A stretch of 64,000 bases of DNA, from the NCBI GenBank assembly GCA_958510825.1, contig OY294046.1, forward strand, positions 49,457,794 to 49,521,793, in the 5' to 3' direction. Of this stretch, positions 53,592 to 62,994 are shown one piece after another. The position numbers and the translations under genes are program-made. The stretch comes from Brachypterus glaber. Lineage: Eukaryota; Arthropoda; Insecta; Coleoptera; Kateretidae. The notes below the pieces were generated by a model. The model searched no databases, was not told the origin of the DNA, and was given only the letters and a program-made list of their open reading frames with translations. Position 1 is the first letter of the stretch. Every line of letters starts with the position of its first letter.

Positions 53592-53604
53592 AAAGCTCAA
53601 ATAG
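53592..53604 (+). CDS. 13-nt micro-exon (AAAGCTCAAATAG)
   Basis: It is preceded by TTTTTCTCTTTTTTTGTTTCAG and followed by the strong donor GTAAGT. It starts in phase 0, matching the ends of the exons at 19420 and 48506, and adds Lys-Ala-Gln-Ile plus one base (G or A-type codon to follow). Such tiny exons are usually missed by gene finders. The match of phase and two strong sites supports it, but only RNA evidence could confirm it. The next exon must start with two bases completing a Gxx codon and is beyond the recognised sequence. Confidence 0.6.
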
Positions 53605-53940
53605 GTAAGTCAACTTTGTTATGTTTTAAAATTTTTACATCATTTTTAGCAAAAGATTTGACGCCCTGTATAATCAGAGTCTAGAAATCTACGTTGTCGA
53701 CTATATTAGTTCAGTGAGAAACGACTAGGTGGCGCCGGTTGTATCGTAAATTAAAAAATCGTTATCAGCGCAAAATTTAAATTGTTCTATTTTTTTTATT
53801 TAAATAACAGCATAGGTAAATATTATTATTAACTATCCGGTTATATCCGATACCTTTCGTGGTTGCATAATTATGTTATTTTGTTTATATCGATACTGTC
53901 AATAAAATAAAATATGCAAAAGCGTGTTAATAATTGGTGG
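53605..53940. other. Start of following intron
   Basis: A short G/C-richer section near 53690-53740 (GGTGGCGCCGGTTG) has no coding frame. Confidence 0.4.
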
Positions 53941-53973
53941 GTGGTCACGCGAAAAGGGACCTGAAAGGAAATA

Positions 53974-55000
53974 ATGTTAGGCATTTTTTATTTTTTTTTT
54001 TTTATTTTTTTTATGCTTTATTTAACTCTAGTTCGACGTACTCGAAGTACTTACCAAAAATGCTCTATATTAAAATATAAAAAGTTCTTCGAAGTACTTG
54101 AAGTAGGTGTACAAAATGCAGAGAGTGGACCACCCCTCGATTTAACCTCTTGTCTACCAGAGTATCGAATTTGTAACAAACCCAATTAAAAGAAAATATA
54201 TAAAAAGTATCTTTTTTGCCATTGGATTATGTTTGTAAACTAATATGTTACAGGATTTTAAGGCACAACCAATCAATTATTATTTTTATGAAACACCCGC
54301 AAACTAAGAAACACTGCACAGTGCGCCCACTGTACAGTGTCGCACGTGCACCCGTCAAAAAAAATTCGTTGTTCACTTAACGTCCCAAAACGAATAAAAA
54401 TTAGGTAAAAGCTATATATTTTATATTATTTCTTTTTTTATTGTATTATACTACTGTTTAAAAAGAAATCATACAATAAATTGCATTATTATGCCCTATT
54501 ATTACAAATATGATATGTGCCATTTTTTTTGTATAAAATAAAAATTTACACAAAATATAAATTAGTATGGACTTAGCTTATTTTTACGAAAAATTTTTTT
54601 TTCTTATCAGCATTTAATAATTTAGTACACAAGAGTTTAACCCTCTGCTTTTATTTATCTGCTTAAATTTGGCACAATTAAGAATCTCCGATAACAATAC
54701 AATCATATAAAAGATTAACCCCTACCCTCGGACGATGGGGAACATATCCCTTATCGTTTCTTTTCAATATTTTTATGAAAATTGGTAATCAGGGGTGTCT
54801 GGCGTTGCTAAACTCGAATCTGATAATAACAATTTTCTAACCCCACCTTACTAAGTTTTAAATTTTTAAAATATTTTTGTTTGGTTATCGACTAAAAACT
54901 TTTAAATGCAAATTAATAATAATAATAATAAATATATTTATTGAACTTTTGCATTTAAATACAAATTATAAAATGATTTATTCACTAAAATACATATCAC
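53974..55000. other. Interior of BB, low-information
   Basis: The 71-codon frame from 53974 has no recognised domain. Near 54715-54890 a fragment of H-type tandem unit appears (GGCGTTGCTAAACTCGAATC, TGATAATAAC). A TGCACAGTGCGCCCACTGTA near-palindrome is at 54312-54345, and (AAT)n at 54911-54932. Confidence 0.4.
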
Positions 55001-55119
55001 AGAATGTTCAGGCTTGAACTGAAATTAAAAGCGTGGGATTTCGTATTTTGTCTCAAGAATCGCCCCACTGGAGTGGGGTACACTTTTTAATTTCAGTTTA
55101 AGCCTGAAAATTCTGTCAT
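54999..55119. repeat. 121-bp hairpin
   Basis: CACAGAATGTTCAGGCTTGA, ACTGAAATTAAAAG face CTTTTTAATTTCAG, TTTAAGCCTGAAAATTCTGTC; the loop contains CCCCACTGGAGTGGGG, a second stem. Confidence 0.8.
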
Positions 55120-55126
55120 AGCTAAA

Positions 55127-55465
55127 ATAGTTATTTATGGTACTAGTGGGTAAAGTAAGATATTGCCCATGAGAAAATTAACCTGCGAGGCGTCAGCCAA
55201 GCAGGTTAATTTTCGAGAGGGCAATATCGGTTTACCCATGAGTGCCATACAAGGTTTTATCCAATAAATAGCTTAGAAATTCATATTTTTATTAAAAATT
55301 TTAATGACATTTACAAGAAAATAATTTGAAAAGTGACAGTTGATTGGGTAAAATAAATAATTATCCACTCAATAAAGTAAAAGCCACGCGGGGGTTATTA
55401 TTGAGTTTATCTATTTAAAATAAAGCTGGTAATTGTCTCATTATCTGTATGTATTGGATAAATAT
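55127..55465 (+). repeat. I-family repeat, copy 3
   Basis: Nearly identical to copy 1 (22241-22571) along its whole length, including the CCTGCGAGGCGTCAGCCAAG loop and the CAATAAAGTAAAAGCCACG segment. This similarity over about 335 bp suggests recent spread or conversion. Confidence 0.85.
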
Positions 55466-55815
55466 TATTGTTTACACTTTTTAGTTGATTTAAAATAAAA
55501 TCATGTGGTTTTGTCAACTTAAATCAAAAGTTCTGTCACGTATAATTTTTTTTAGATAATGAGTATTTTAGGAGCAAAACCAAAATTAATCGTGAAAGAG
55601 CTTTTTCATAAAATCGGTTTTTGTTTTTATTTTTTTTTTCAGTGTATTAAAAACAAATGAATATAAAAAAACAATATATAGAACAAGAATGTGTTTTTCA
55701 AAATTTCTAAGAAAAATAAAATCTTTCGATATCCGTAAGAAAAAGCGATTTTCTCACAATGCACCCTAAAGATTACACAGGCATACAAAAAAAAAGTGAT
55801 GACAGTTTTATCATT

Positions 55816-56110
55816 TTTTCGAGGTTAGCAACGAAATTTGACCTGACCAAGTCAAACCAATGCCAGATTCTTATTCAGCGACCCTAAAAACAGACTTTTT
55901 TTGGTGTGCCTCTGCACAGGTACCTACACAAAAAAAGTCATTTTTACCAGACGAGACAAACATTTCTGTACATACGATCAGGTCGCATTTCGTTGCTAAC
56001 CTCAAAAAAGCGAAATGTTTCTACGTTCATCACTTTTTTGAGTTTAGAAACGAAATGCGACCTGACCGAGTCAATCCAACCTCAAATTCGGATTTAGCGA
56101 CCCCAAAAAC
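55816..56110. repeat. P-like block: unit, inverted unit, direct unit
   Basis: TTTTTCGAGGTTAGCAACGA, AATTTGACCTGACC (left), its inverse at 55978-56010, then a direct copy with TCAATCCAACCTCAAATTCG, GATTTAGCGACCCCAAAAA. Same layout as element P, and both share 'ttcggttt/atttagCGACCCC'. Open frames at 55860-56129 run through these repeats. Confidence 0.65.
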
Positions 56111-56118
56111 GTATGGAA

Positions 56119-56315
56119 TAACGAACTAACAACTCTTCTCTCGAACAAACGAACTAACAACTCTTCTCTCTAGAATACGCATACAGTAACTGTTATTGTT
56201 GTCTCTGTTAGAACAAAGCTGAGCGAGTAAGACAGAGAAATGTATATGTTGGCTACGTTCTTGTCAGTTTTTACAAATGAAATGTCTATTCTAGAGAGGA
56301 GTTATTAGTTCGTTG
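56119..56315. mobile_element. Element Y: 197-bp hAT-like MITE with perfect 8-bp TSD
   Basis: TAACGAACTAACAACTC and GAGTTATTAGTTCGTTG are the ends, and the inner CTCTAGAAT/ATTCTAGAG pairs as well. GTATGGAA occurs directly before (56111-56118) and directly after (56316-56323): a perfect 8-bp target duplication, as made by hAT transposases. The left end is doubled: the terminal 30 bp occur twice in tandem (56119, 56149). Confidence 0.85.
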
Positions 56316-56518
56316 GTATGGAAATGTGTATCTCGTCTTGGGAAACAGAACTTTTTTTGTGTGCCGATGTTATTTTTGTTTTGGTCTTAAAATAGTCGGT
56401 TTCCATGAACGATATTCTGAGAAAAAATCGGTAAAGTGACAAAAACCTTTTGATTTAAATTCAAAAATTGACACCGTGCATGTCTATATTTTTTTATAAT
56501 ATTTATTTTAGTCATAAT

Positions 56519-56737
56519 ATGAAATAAAAACTTTTCGCAAAAACAATGAACCGACTTCTGTCTCTAAAAAGTAAAAAATAAAAAATAAGCCGGTGCCAAT
56601 TTCACCACTCTCTAAATTAAATACTTATGTTGTTAAATTGTTTGCTGTGAAATTGGCACTGACTTATTTTTTATTTTTTACTTTTTAGACACAGAAGTCG
56701 GTTCATTTTTTTTGCGAAAAGTTTTTATTTTTTACTT
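56519..56737. repeat. Foldback Z, about 219 bp
   Basis: AATAAAAACTTTTCGCAAAA, GAACCGACTTCTGTCTC and CGGTGCCAATTTCAC face the inverse at 56648-56737. Part of the arm (TTTACTTTCTAGAGACACAG) is duplicated again at 56730-56758. Confidence 0.8.
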
Positions 56738-57161
56738 TCTAGAGACACAGAACTTGTAGATCTGTAAGGTAATCTAAGCTAAATTATAGTTGTCCTTCCA
56801 TCTCGGCAAGCTGCTAACTATTAGTGCGTTGTGGCGTTATCATCTTAATATTTGAGTGACCCCTTAATCAAGTTATCCGAGTTATCCGATCATTTTCTAA
56901 AAAATTGGTTGGTATTAGAACCAAATTCAGCCGGTTTTAAGTGAAATTGCGTTAAAATGATAAGATTTATTTTAATTATCCGGCTTACCCGGCATTATCC
57001 GAGAGACAAATTAAAACGGGACCACCTCATGAATGCCCTCTTTAAGTAACAAAAAGTTTCATCAAATTCCGTTCATTCGTTCCAAAGTTATGCAGGGACA
57101 AACATAAAAAAAACAAAGTTACACGTCGAATTGATAACCTCCTCCTTTTTGGAAGTCGGTT
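56549..57161. mobile_element. AACCGACTTC-bounded element of widespread insect type
   Basis: AACCGACTTC at the left and GAAGTCGGTT at the right. Near the right end, CAAAGTTACACGTCGAATTG, then ATAACCTCCTCCTTTTT is a sequence recalled as very common in insect genomes, where it ends a non-autonomous repeat. Foldback Z forms its left part. The middle has GTTATCCGAGTTATCCGATC and ATTATCCGGC, like Tigger-type ends. Confidence 0.55.
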
Positions 57162-57476
57162 AAAATTACAATATTTTCCTTCAGGTCCCTTTTCGCATGA
57201 CCACTTACGTTTATAAATTATGCTAAATGTTTTCGATAATTTTATTATGAATTACCAATAGAATTATAAGGCTATTGTTTTTTTTTTTTGAAATTGTATT
57301 TAAAACATGCAATTCCACATTAACTAAGCTATATCCTTGAACTTCCTTTTTACGATTTTTCATAAATTAATTTAATTTTTAACATCCTGGAATGGCTTTT
57401 GCGCGTAAAAGACATTTTTCTACGACCTAGATAGTAGCAAACATCTTCACGTTATTACTTCCCCTATTATAACATA

Positions 57477-57942
57477 CAGCGCGGTCCAAAAGTCACCGCC
57501 CTCTTAACTTTTAAACCAGTTAAGATATTGACTTTAAATTTGACACACTTAAATGAAATAAGCCAAACCGTCTTTTGGCTTATATTTAATATTTTTAGCT
57601 TTTAAACTGTGTTTAGGGGGCATAGCGGGGGATATTTTTTATATGGAAAGGCGGGGTTGTGTGATACATCATTTTAAAGCAAATATTTTTTTTTTATTTG
57701 ACCATATAGTTTTTTAGTTTTTAAACATTTTTTAAAGCTGTGTTTTTTTTGCTTTAAAATTATGTATATCACGGCCCACCTTTCTATTAAAAAAAATCCC
57801 CCAATGCTTCCCTGTCCACATCGTAAGAGCTGAAAATATTAAATATACGCAAAAAGATAGTTTAAGTTGTCTAATTTACGAGTTCTAAAAAATACTATAT
57901 GACAGCCTGTTCAGAAGTTAATAGGGGAGGATTTTGGGACCG
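57477..57942. mobile_element. A-family element A5 (diverged, right end degraded)
   Basis: TA then CAGCGCGGTCCAAAAGTCAC at the left. Arms with 'gatattgacttt', CTTTTGGCTTATAT, GGAAAGGCGGGGTTGTGTGA; the inverse at the right reads to TTTTGGGACCG, but the last bases are mutated. Confidence 0.7.
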
Positions 57943-58272
57943 AAAAGTTTTTTTTTACGATTCTTGATGCAAAAAAAACTGAGTTAAGCGAAAAAAAGTA
58001 TCTTTCTGTAAGTCTGTCAGGAAAATATCGCTGACTCGAGAACGCCTTGAGTTAAAGACTTTAAAAATTAAAAAAAAAATATTCTTGAAAAAATCAAGTA
58101 AAATAATATAGCAAAATAGACAATTTAAACTACCTAATTAAAGAACGAGGGGCAATTCACTCGTCGAAAAAGTCCAAACCAAGTTCCAATTTCTGGAATC
58201 ACTTTCATGTACGTTCAAGTAAAACATGGTAAAAAAGCTTTACCCCTAGCAAACATTTTATGATAAAAAAAA
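57943..58272. other. Fragment with HINE-like core
   Basis: AAGTCTGTCAGGAAAATATC, CTCGAGAACGCCTTGAGTTA, AAGACTTTAAAAA resembles the H core (GTC tract, gataactt-aagaacg..., gacttgaaattt), truncated on both sides. Confidence 0.45.
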
Positions 58273-58730
58273 CTGCTGCCAACAAAATGATACGTTCCCT
58301 TATAGGTTAATTAAAATCAAAAACGAACAAAAAGAAAATAAATAAATAATAAAAAAAAATAACAAATGTTTTTCAAAATAAAACTTTTTTTCAAAAAAAA
58401 GTTTCTTTTTTCGTTAAACGAAAAATAAAAAAAAATAAAAAAAAATTGTTGAAAAAAATTGTTTTTACCTCATTTTACCCGCGTTTCCCAATCCGATTTT
58501 TACCAAAAACAATCCCAACCTATAACTTTGAATAGTCAACCTATGGTCCAAATTTGAAGTCTTTAACCCGAAGCGTTCTTGAGTAATCGTGGTCACAAAT
58601 TTCCCGGACACAGACAGACCCACAGAATTTTTTTTTACGAAAATCATATTTCCAGGATTTCCAGAAACGTAAAAAAAGCAATAAAAATTTTTCGATTTTT
58701 TTTTACTAACGCAAGACTTTCCTTGGGAAA
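58273..58730 (-). mobile_element. Helentron/DINE-like H' element, copy 3 (minus)
   Basis: CTGCTGCCAACAAAATGATA at the left, CCAAAAACAATCCCAACCTA, GTCAACCTATGGTCCAAATT, AGCGTTCTTGAGTAATCGTG, CAGACAGACCC and a GCAAGACTTTCCTTGGGAAA head at the right. Same order as 39225-39576. Confidence 0.65.
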
Positions 58731-58787
58731 ATTAAAAATACTCTCCTCTAAACTTTTGTGACGAAATACTTATAAATTTCCAACATA

Positions 58788-58930
58788 CCTACAAGTACTT
58801 TCAAGTATATGCAAGTGCTTCCAAGTATTTACTAGTACTTTCAAGTAGCACCGAGTATTTTCAAGTACTTTCAGATTCTTCGGAAGTACTTCCAAGTACT
58901 TACGAGATCCTACAAGTACCTTCAGGAGGC
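58788..58930 (+). repeat. CAAGTACTTC minisatellite
   Basis: Around a dozen variants of (C/T)AAGTACTT(C/T) or CAAGTATTT with 10-14-bp spacing. AAGTACTT is itself palindromic. GAAGTACTTG-like boxes also occur at 54040-54105. Confidence 0.8.
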
Positions 58931-59369
58931 GAGTGAATCTCCCCTCCTTTTTTTTTGTAATATACCTACAGTAACTATTTAGCTTAAAAGTTTTAAGTTT
59001 TTAAGTTAAAACTCAGGTTATCGTGGTCTAAATTTTTCTTACATATTTTTTTCTCGAAAATAATATTTTTTGCTTAAACTTTTTGGAAAAAACGAACCTT
59101 ATGGTTATTATAGCAGTATAAAGTTGGATAATGAAAAACCAACAAAAGAATAACTGGCTGGGATAGAATAGATAAAAGATTTGAATTTGAACTGTAGTTA
59201 CTTTTTCCTTTTGTTTGGAATGAGATGAAAAAATTCTATGAAAATAGGGCCAAGGTTATCCTAGGTTGCTTATTGATTATCCTCTTGGGAACGAGAAAAA
59301 TGGGTAACAAATCACGTCGTGGCGTTTTTATTTTATGTTTTCCACAATTTTCATTCAGAAAAACCTACA
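58931..59369. other. Non-coding
   Basis: The 83-codon frame from 59225 overlaps the next repeat end and is unsupported. Confidence 0.4.
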
Positions 59370-59705
59370 GGGTGCACACAGATCAGGGAAAATCAGGAAA
59401 AAGTCAGGGAATTCAATCAGCTGTAAAAAATCAGGGAAATAAAAAAACTCTTGTCTACATAATAAATTATTACTAAAACAAGTATTCATTTATACAGTTT
59501 TATTAATACATCGAACCATTTTACAGAAAAAAGTAAAAAAAAAATAAAAAAAAGTCGTAGCTTAAAAACGAACCAGCATTTTTAAATACTTTTACTCATA
59601 TTGGTTAAATTTTTTTTTGTATACTAAAATCAGGGAAAATTCTAAATTTTGATCAGATAGATCAGTAAAAAATCACCTGAAAACCCAGGGATGCACATGC
59701 GCACT
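59370..59705. mobile_element. Probable hAT-like remnant with GATCAGGGAAAATC motifs
   Basis: CAGGGTGCACACAGATCAGG, GAAAATCAGGAAAAAGTCAG at the left and AAAAATCACCTGAAAACCCA, GGGATGCACATGCG at the right resemble the subterminal style of element E (repeated 'CTGGAAAA' or 'CAGGGAAAA'), but the two ends do not match each other exactly. Boundaries uncertain. Confidence 0.4.
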
Positions 59706-60200
59706 ACTATTGTTGTTTTTGACGAGTATTTTTAACCTTAGTTTTGTGTGTCAAATAAAAATTGTAAAAGATTCAACAAAAACAATAAATATCTACGAAG
59801 AAACGTCGAAATAGTTTTTTAAAATTATTTTATAAGAATTTTTCGAGGTGTGTTTGAGTTTCGGGATTTTGTACACCTACTTTGAGTACACCATGGATTG
59901 ACTCTTTGCTCTTCATAAAGCAACAATACAGGTTAGGTTTGGACACAGTACAAGTCGAAAAATGAACAGTAAGAAACGACGATCTGACAGTACTGACAGT
60001 ATAAACAAACTACTAATAATTCGTCACCCCAGTATTGGTTTGCCATATCTCTATTTTTGAACATTTTAAGATTTTTACTGGGGTGATGAATTGTTTAACG
60101 ACCGACAGCATTTCACAGCTGATAGATATGCGTACTGCGCAAGGTCAGATATATTGCGTTACGTCATTTCGCTGTCACAAAATAATCTTGCGCAGGCTGG
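59706..60200. other. Non-coding; one small hairpin
   Basis: AATTCGTCACCCCAGTA and TACTGGGGTGATGAATT (60016-60093) bound a 78-bp foldback. CTTGCGCAGGCTGG follows. No gene. Confidence 0.45.
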
Positions 60201-60283
60201 ACTAATGGTTCTCTTTCCTTTTCTATGGTCCTGGGCTTATGGGATGCTTAATTAAGTAGAATAGTAGGAGGTTAAACAAACAT
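60200..60283 (+). mobile_element. Truncated SINE body
   Basis: TGGTTCTCTTTCC, GGTCCTGGGCTTATGGGATG and CTTAATTAAGTAGAATAGTA match the 3' body of the SINE at 21975-22060. The tRNA-like head is missing. Confidence 0.65.
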
Positions 60284-60440
60284 GACATGTTTACATTGTA
60301 ATGTAATAGGAAATGGATCGACAAAGGTCAGAAATGGATGCAAATATTACTGTATTTTATAAGAAGATATGAATAAAGTATGTTAATTAAGTTATAGAAG
60401 CTTGACATTCCGGCATGCTTTAACGTTTCGGATTGCTTAA

Positions 60441-61731
60441 GGGGTTGTTCTGATTTTTAAGGCAAAAAATTGACGATTTTAGGATATTTTTTCAGACGAC
60501 CTCTATTATTTTTATGTACAAAACTTTTTACAAAGTATTAGGCAACTTTTGAAGTTCATAAAAATAAAATTGTTTTTTTGCCGTCATAAATAAATGTGCA
60601 GCACGCGCTGAAGTTAGACACCTCAAAAATAACATGGCAAACGGTTCCAGCGATAGCTCCGCCCCCAATGGTCCGAAACACAAAAATCAAAAAAAGTATT
60701 TTTAAAAATTAGGTCCTTTACTTCGCTAGTGTAGACAAGTCAAAATTCCAAAAAACACAAATTCCACGCGTATTTTAGTGAAAAAACAAAAAAATGCCAT
60801 TTTTCCGACCAAAAACGGGTATAAAGGGCGAATAAAAAATAAATTACTAGCCTTTGAAAAAAAATTACACTAGCGAAGTAGCCAACATGATTCTCGACAA
60901 AATTCCGAAAGATTTAAGTCAATATGTTAAATAGTTTTTTGTTTAATCGCTGGAACCGTTTTGAAAAATGGCATTTTGTGAAAAACGCGTTTAAAGTTTT
61001 TTTATATTTTAAAGTATACAAAAAAAGCACCAATAAAATTTTAATTCTGCAGGGCGATTCTACAATAAAAACTGAGCAAAAAAGTATTCTTTACCGAAAC
61101 AACTAAATTTAACATTAAAGGAGTAATAGCCTTTTAAAAAGTTACATTTTTGGTGGCACAGAATGTAACTTCCCCTTTATTGCATTTTTTTTGAAAACGG
61201 TTGCTCCTACAGTGTTACACTACATGAAATTTTTTATGTATTTTTACTCAATGAATCTTTATTTTTTACAAAAAATCAAAAAAAGTTACACATAAAAAAG
61301 TTTGGGGCAAAAAACTGATAAGGCCCCCGTTGTGCACGCCCCTGGTTAAAATAAGTACATAAAAATAACATACGAAGATGGGCTTTATTTATATTAGTGC
61401 ACATGTAAAACCTCCTTGCTGTATCTTAAAGGGTTCCTGAGTTATTAAATAAAAACGGAATTTTTAGCCACTTTCAAAGGGGCGTATCTCCCATACGACG
61501 TATTTTAAGACACATGTTTATAGGAACTTTTTGTCATATTTTATGATGTAGAATCACTCCTTAAAATTTTATAATTTTATTATGTTTATTTTTTTAAATA
61601 TTTATATGTACAACTTTTTAAACAAGACAAATTTCGTCAAAATATTTTAGAAGCGTATTCTACACATATTGAGAAGTATAAAAAAGCAAAAAAAAATTCT
61701 ATTTTTTGAAATCAAAAATCAGAACAACCCC
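60441..61731. mobile_element. TTAA-flanked element with a D-family core, 1.29 kb
   Basis: GGGGTTGTTCTGATTTTTAA and its near-inverse AAAAATCAGAACAACCCC lie exactly between two TTAA tetranucleotides (60437-60440, 61732-61735), the hallmark of piggyBac-type insertion. Inside, about 60960-61568 is homologous to the right half of D1: CTGCAGGGCGA, GAAAACGGTTGCTCCTACAG, AAAAACTGATAAGGCCCCCG, GGGTTCCTGAGTTATTAAAT, CAAAGGGGCGTATCTCCC. It lacks the D ends. The site is in a GGCATGCTTTAAC-type simple repeat, which continues at 61740-61830. No transposase. Confidence 0.8.
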
Positions 61732-61735
61732 TTAA

Positions 61736-61970
61736 ATCATCCGGCATGCTTTCGCCATCTGGTTAGCTTTAACCATTTGGCTTGCTTGCTTTAACCATTT
61801 GGCATGTTTTTACAATCTGAAATGGTTAAAGCATCTAGCAAGCTCTGACCTTTTTTTTTTAATCAAATAAAATAGTTGTGGGAGAGAGTTTATTAGTTAG
61901 ATATAGCTATGGATAAAAAAGTTATAAAATACCTATAATTTGTTTTTTTTTTTAAATAAACTACCGGGTG
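61736..61970. repeat. Degenerate GCATGCTTTAACCATTTG repeats
   Basis: CCGGCATGCTTTCGCCATCT, GGTTAGCTTTAACCATTTGG, CTTGCTTGCTTTAACCATTT and the inverse AAATGGTTAAAGCATC are irregular copies. One more unit sits left of the TTAA element (60411-60436). Confidence 0.6.
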
Positions 61971-61973
61971 TCC

Positions 61974-62603
61974 CAACTCTATTTACCCAGCGATTTTCTC
62001 GAAAACTAAAAGGGATAATCAAGTTATGCGAAAACCATCTTAAATTAGACAACTTAAACTATCTTTTAGCATATATTTGATACATTCAGCTCTTAAAATG
62101 TGGGCAGGGGGCATGTGGGGGATTTTTTTTTAATGAAAAGGGGGGTCGTGTGATACATCATTTTAAAGCAAATAAAATTCTCTATTCGACTGTATATTTT
62201 TTATTTTTTTAACAACATTTTTAAGGTTTTGACTTTTTAATTTTTTGTGCTAAAAAATGCGATTTTTTAAAGTTTTTTTTGTAAATTTTTATTTGTCAAT
62301 TAAAATTAGTTTAAAAGTATAATTTACGTTTTTTCATCATGAAATTAATAATTTTTAAAAATTGTTTTAGAGAAATTTTGACAAAAATACCCATTTTCAA
62401 CACTATTTTAAACCCCACACGACCCCCTTTCCATTTAAAAAAATGTCCCTCTATGCCCTCTGCCCACATTTCAAGAGCTGAAAGTATCAAATATATACTA
62501 AAAGATAGTTTAAGTTGTCTTATTTAAAATGGTTTTCTCAGAATTTGATTATGTCTTTTAGTTTACGATAAAATTGCTGGGTAAATATAGTTGGGACACC
62601 CTG
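61974..62603. mobile_element. Element U: A-family core with different ends
   Basis: CCGGGTGTCCCAACTCTATT, TACCCAGCGATTTT at the left; AAAATTGCTGGGTAAATATA, GTTGGGACACCCTG at the right; TA on both sides. From 62040 to 62525 the sequence is the A-family arms and interior (TTAGACAACTTAAACTATCT, CAGCTCTTAAAATGTGGGCA, GGGGGTCGTGTGATACATCA and inverses), but the A ends CAGAGCGGTCC are absent. The 62339 frame lies inside and is not a gene. Confidence 0.85.
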
Positions 62604-62994
62604 TAGAGAAGAACGTATTATTTTGCCGGCTGCGGTTTTTTATACACATATGAAAAAGTATTCATTTAATCCAGAAAAATATTCCGCAGTAAATTTCTCA
62701 CATTACTGAAGGATAATAACATTTATCTTAATAGAAAACCAGCGGGGCCCCGAAGGTAAAATAAACTTATAAACTCGAAGCCACATAGCCAGGGGTTATT
62801 TTCTAAAAATACCGTGAACAAGTTGTATGAATTGGGTTACGTCATAAGCTCCTAATGTGTCATAAGGATACAGCGTATTTCAAGGACGAATTGGCGTACG
62901 TGACGAGCCTCTAGGAGCGTGCGCAGAACGGACCGGGGCTTGAACTTGGCCATATACGGAGGGTTTACTATGAAAAGGAACGAAGTTTATAGTT
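62604..62994. other. Short spacer, no gene
   Basis: G/C-richer around 62880-62960, with a frame (62919-63155) that continues into the foldback arm; no motif supports it. Confidence 0.4.

Larger units (their letters stand above)
53941..57204. mobile_element. Composite BB: 3.26 kb between 33-bp inverted ends
   Basis: GTGGTCACGCGAAAAGGGAC, CTGAAAGGAAA at the left is inverted at 57172-57204 (TTTTCCTTCAGG, TCCCTTTTCGCATGACCAC) with about three differences. Between these lie the I copy 3, a 120-bp hairpin, a P-like block, the hAT-like MITE Y and the GACTTC-bounded element. It could be a large non-autonomous element enlarged by nested insertions, or two solo ends. No target duplication was recognised. 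Confidence 0.5.

Noticed and set aside
55860..56129. Frames of 89 and 63 codons
   Set aside because: Both run through the P-like unit and its inverted copy in the composite BB.
59225..59476. 83-codon + strand frame
   Set aside because: Its second half translates the GATCAGGGAAAATCAGG repeat; the first half has no recognised motif.
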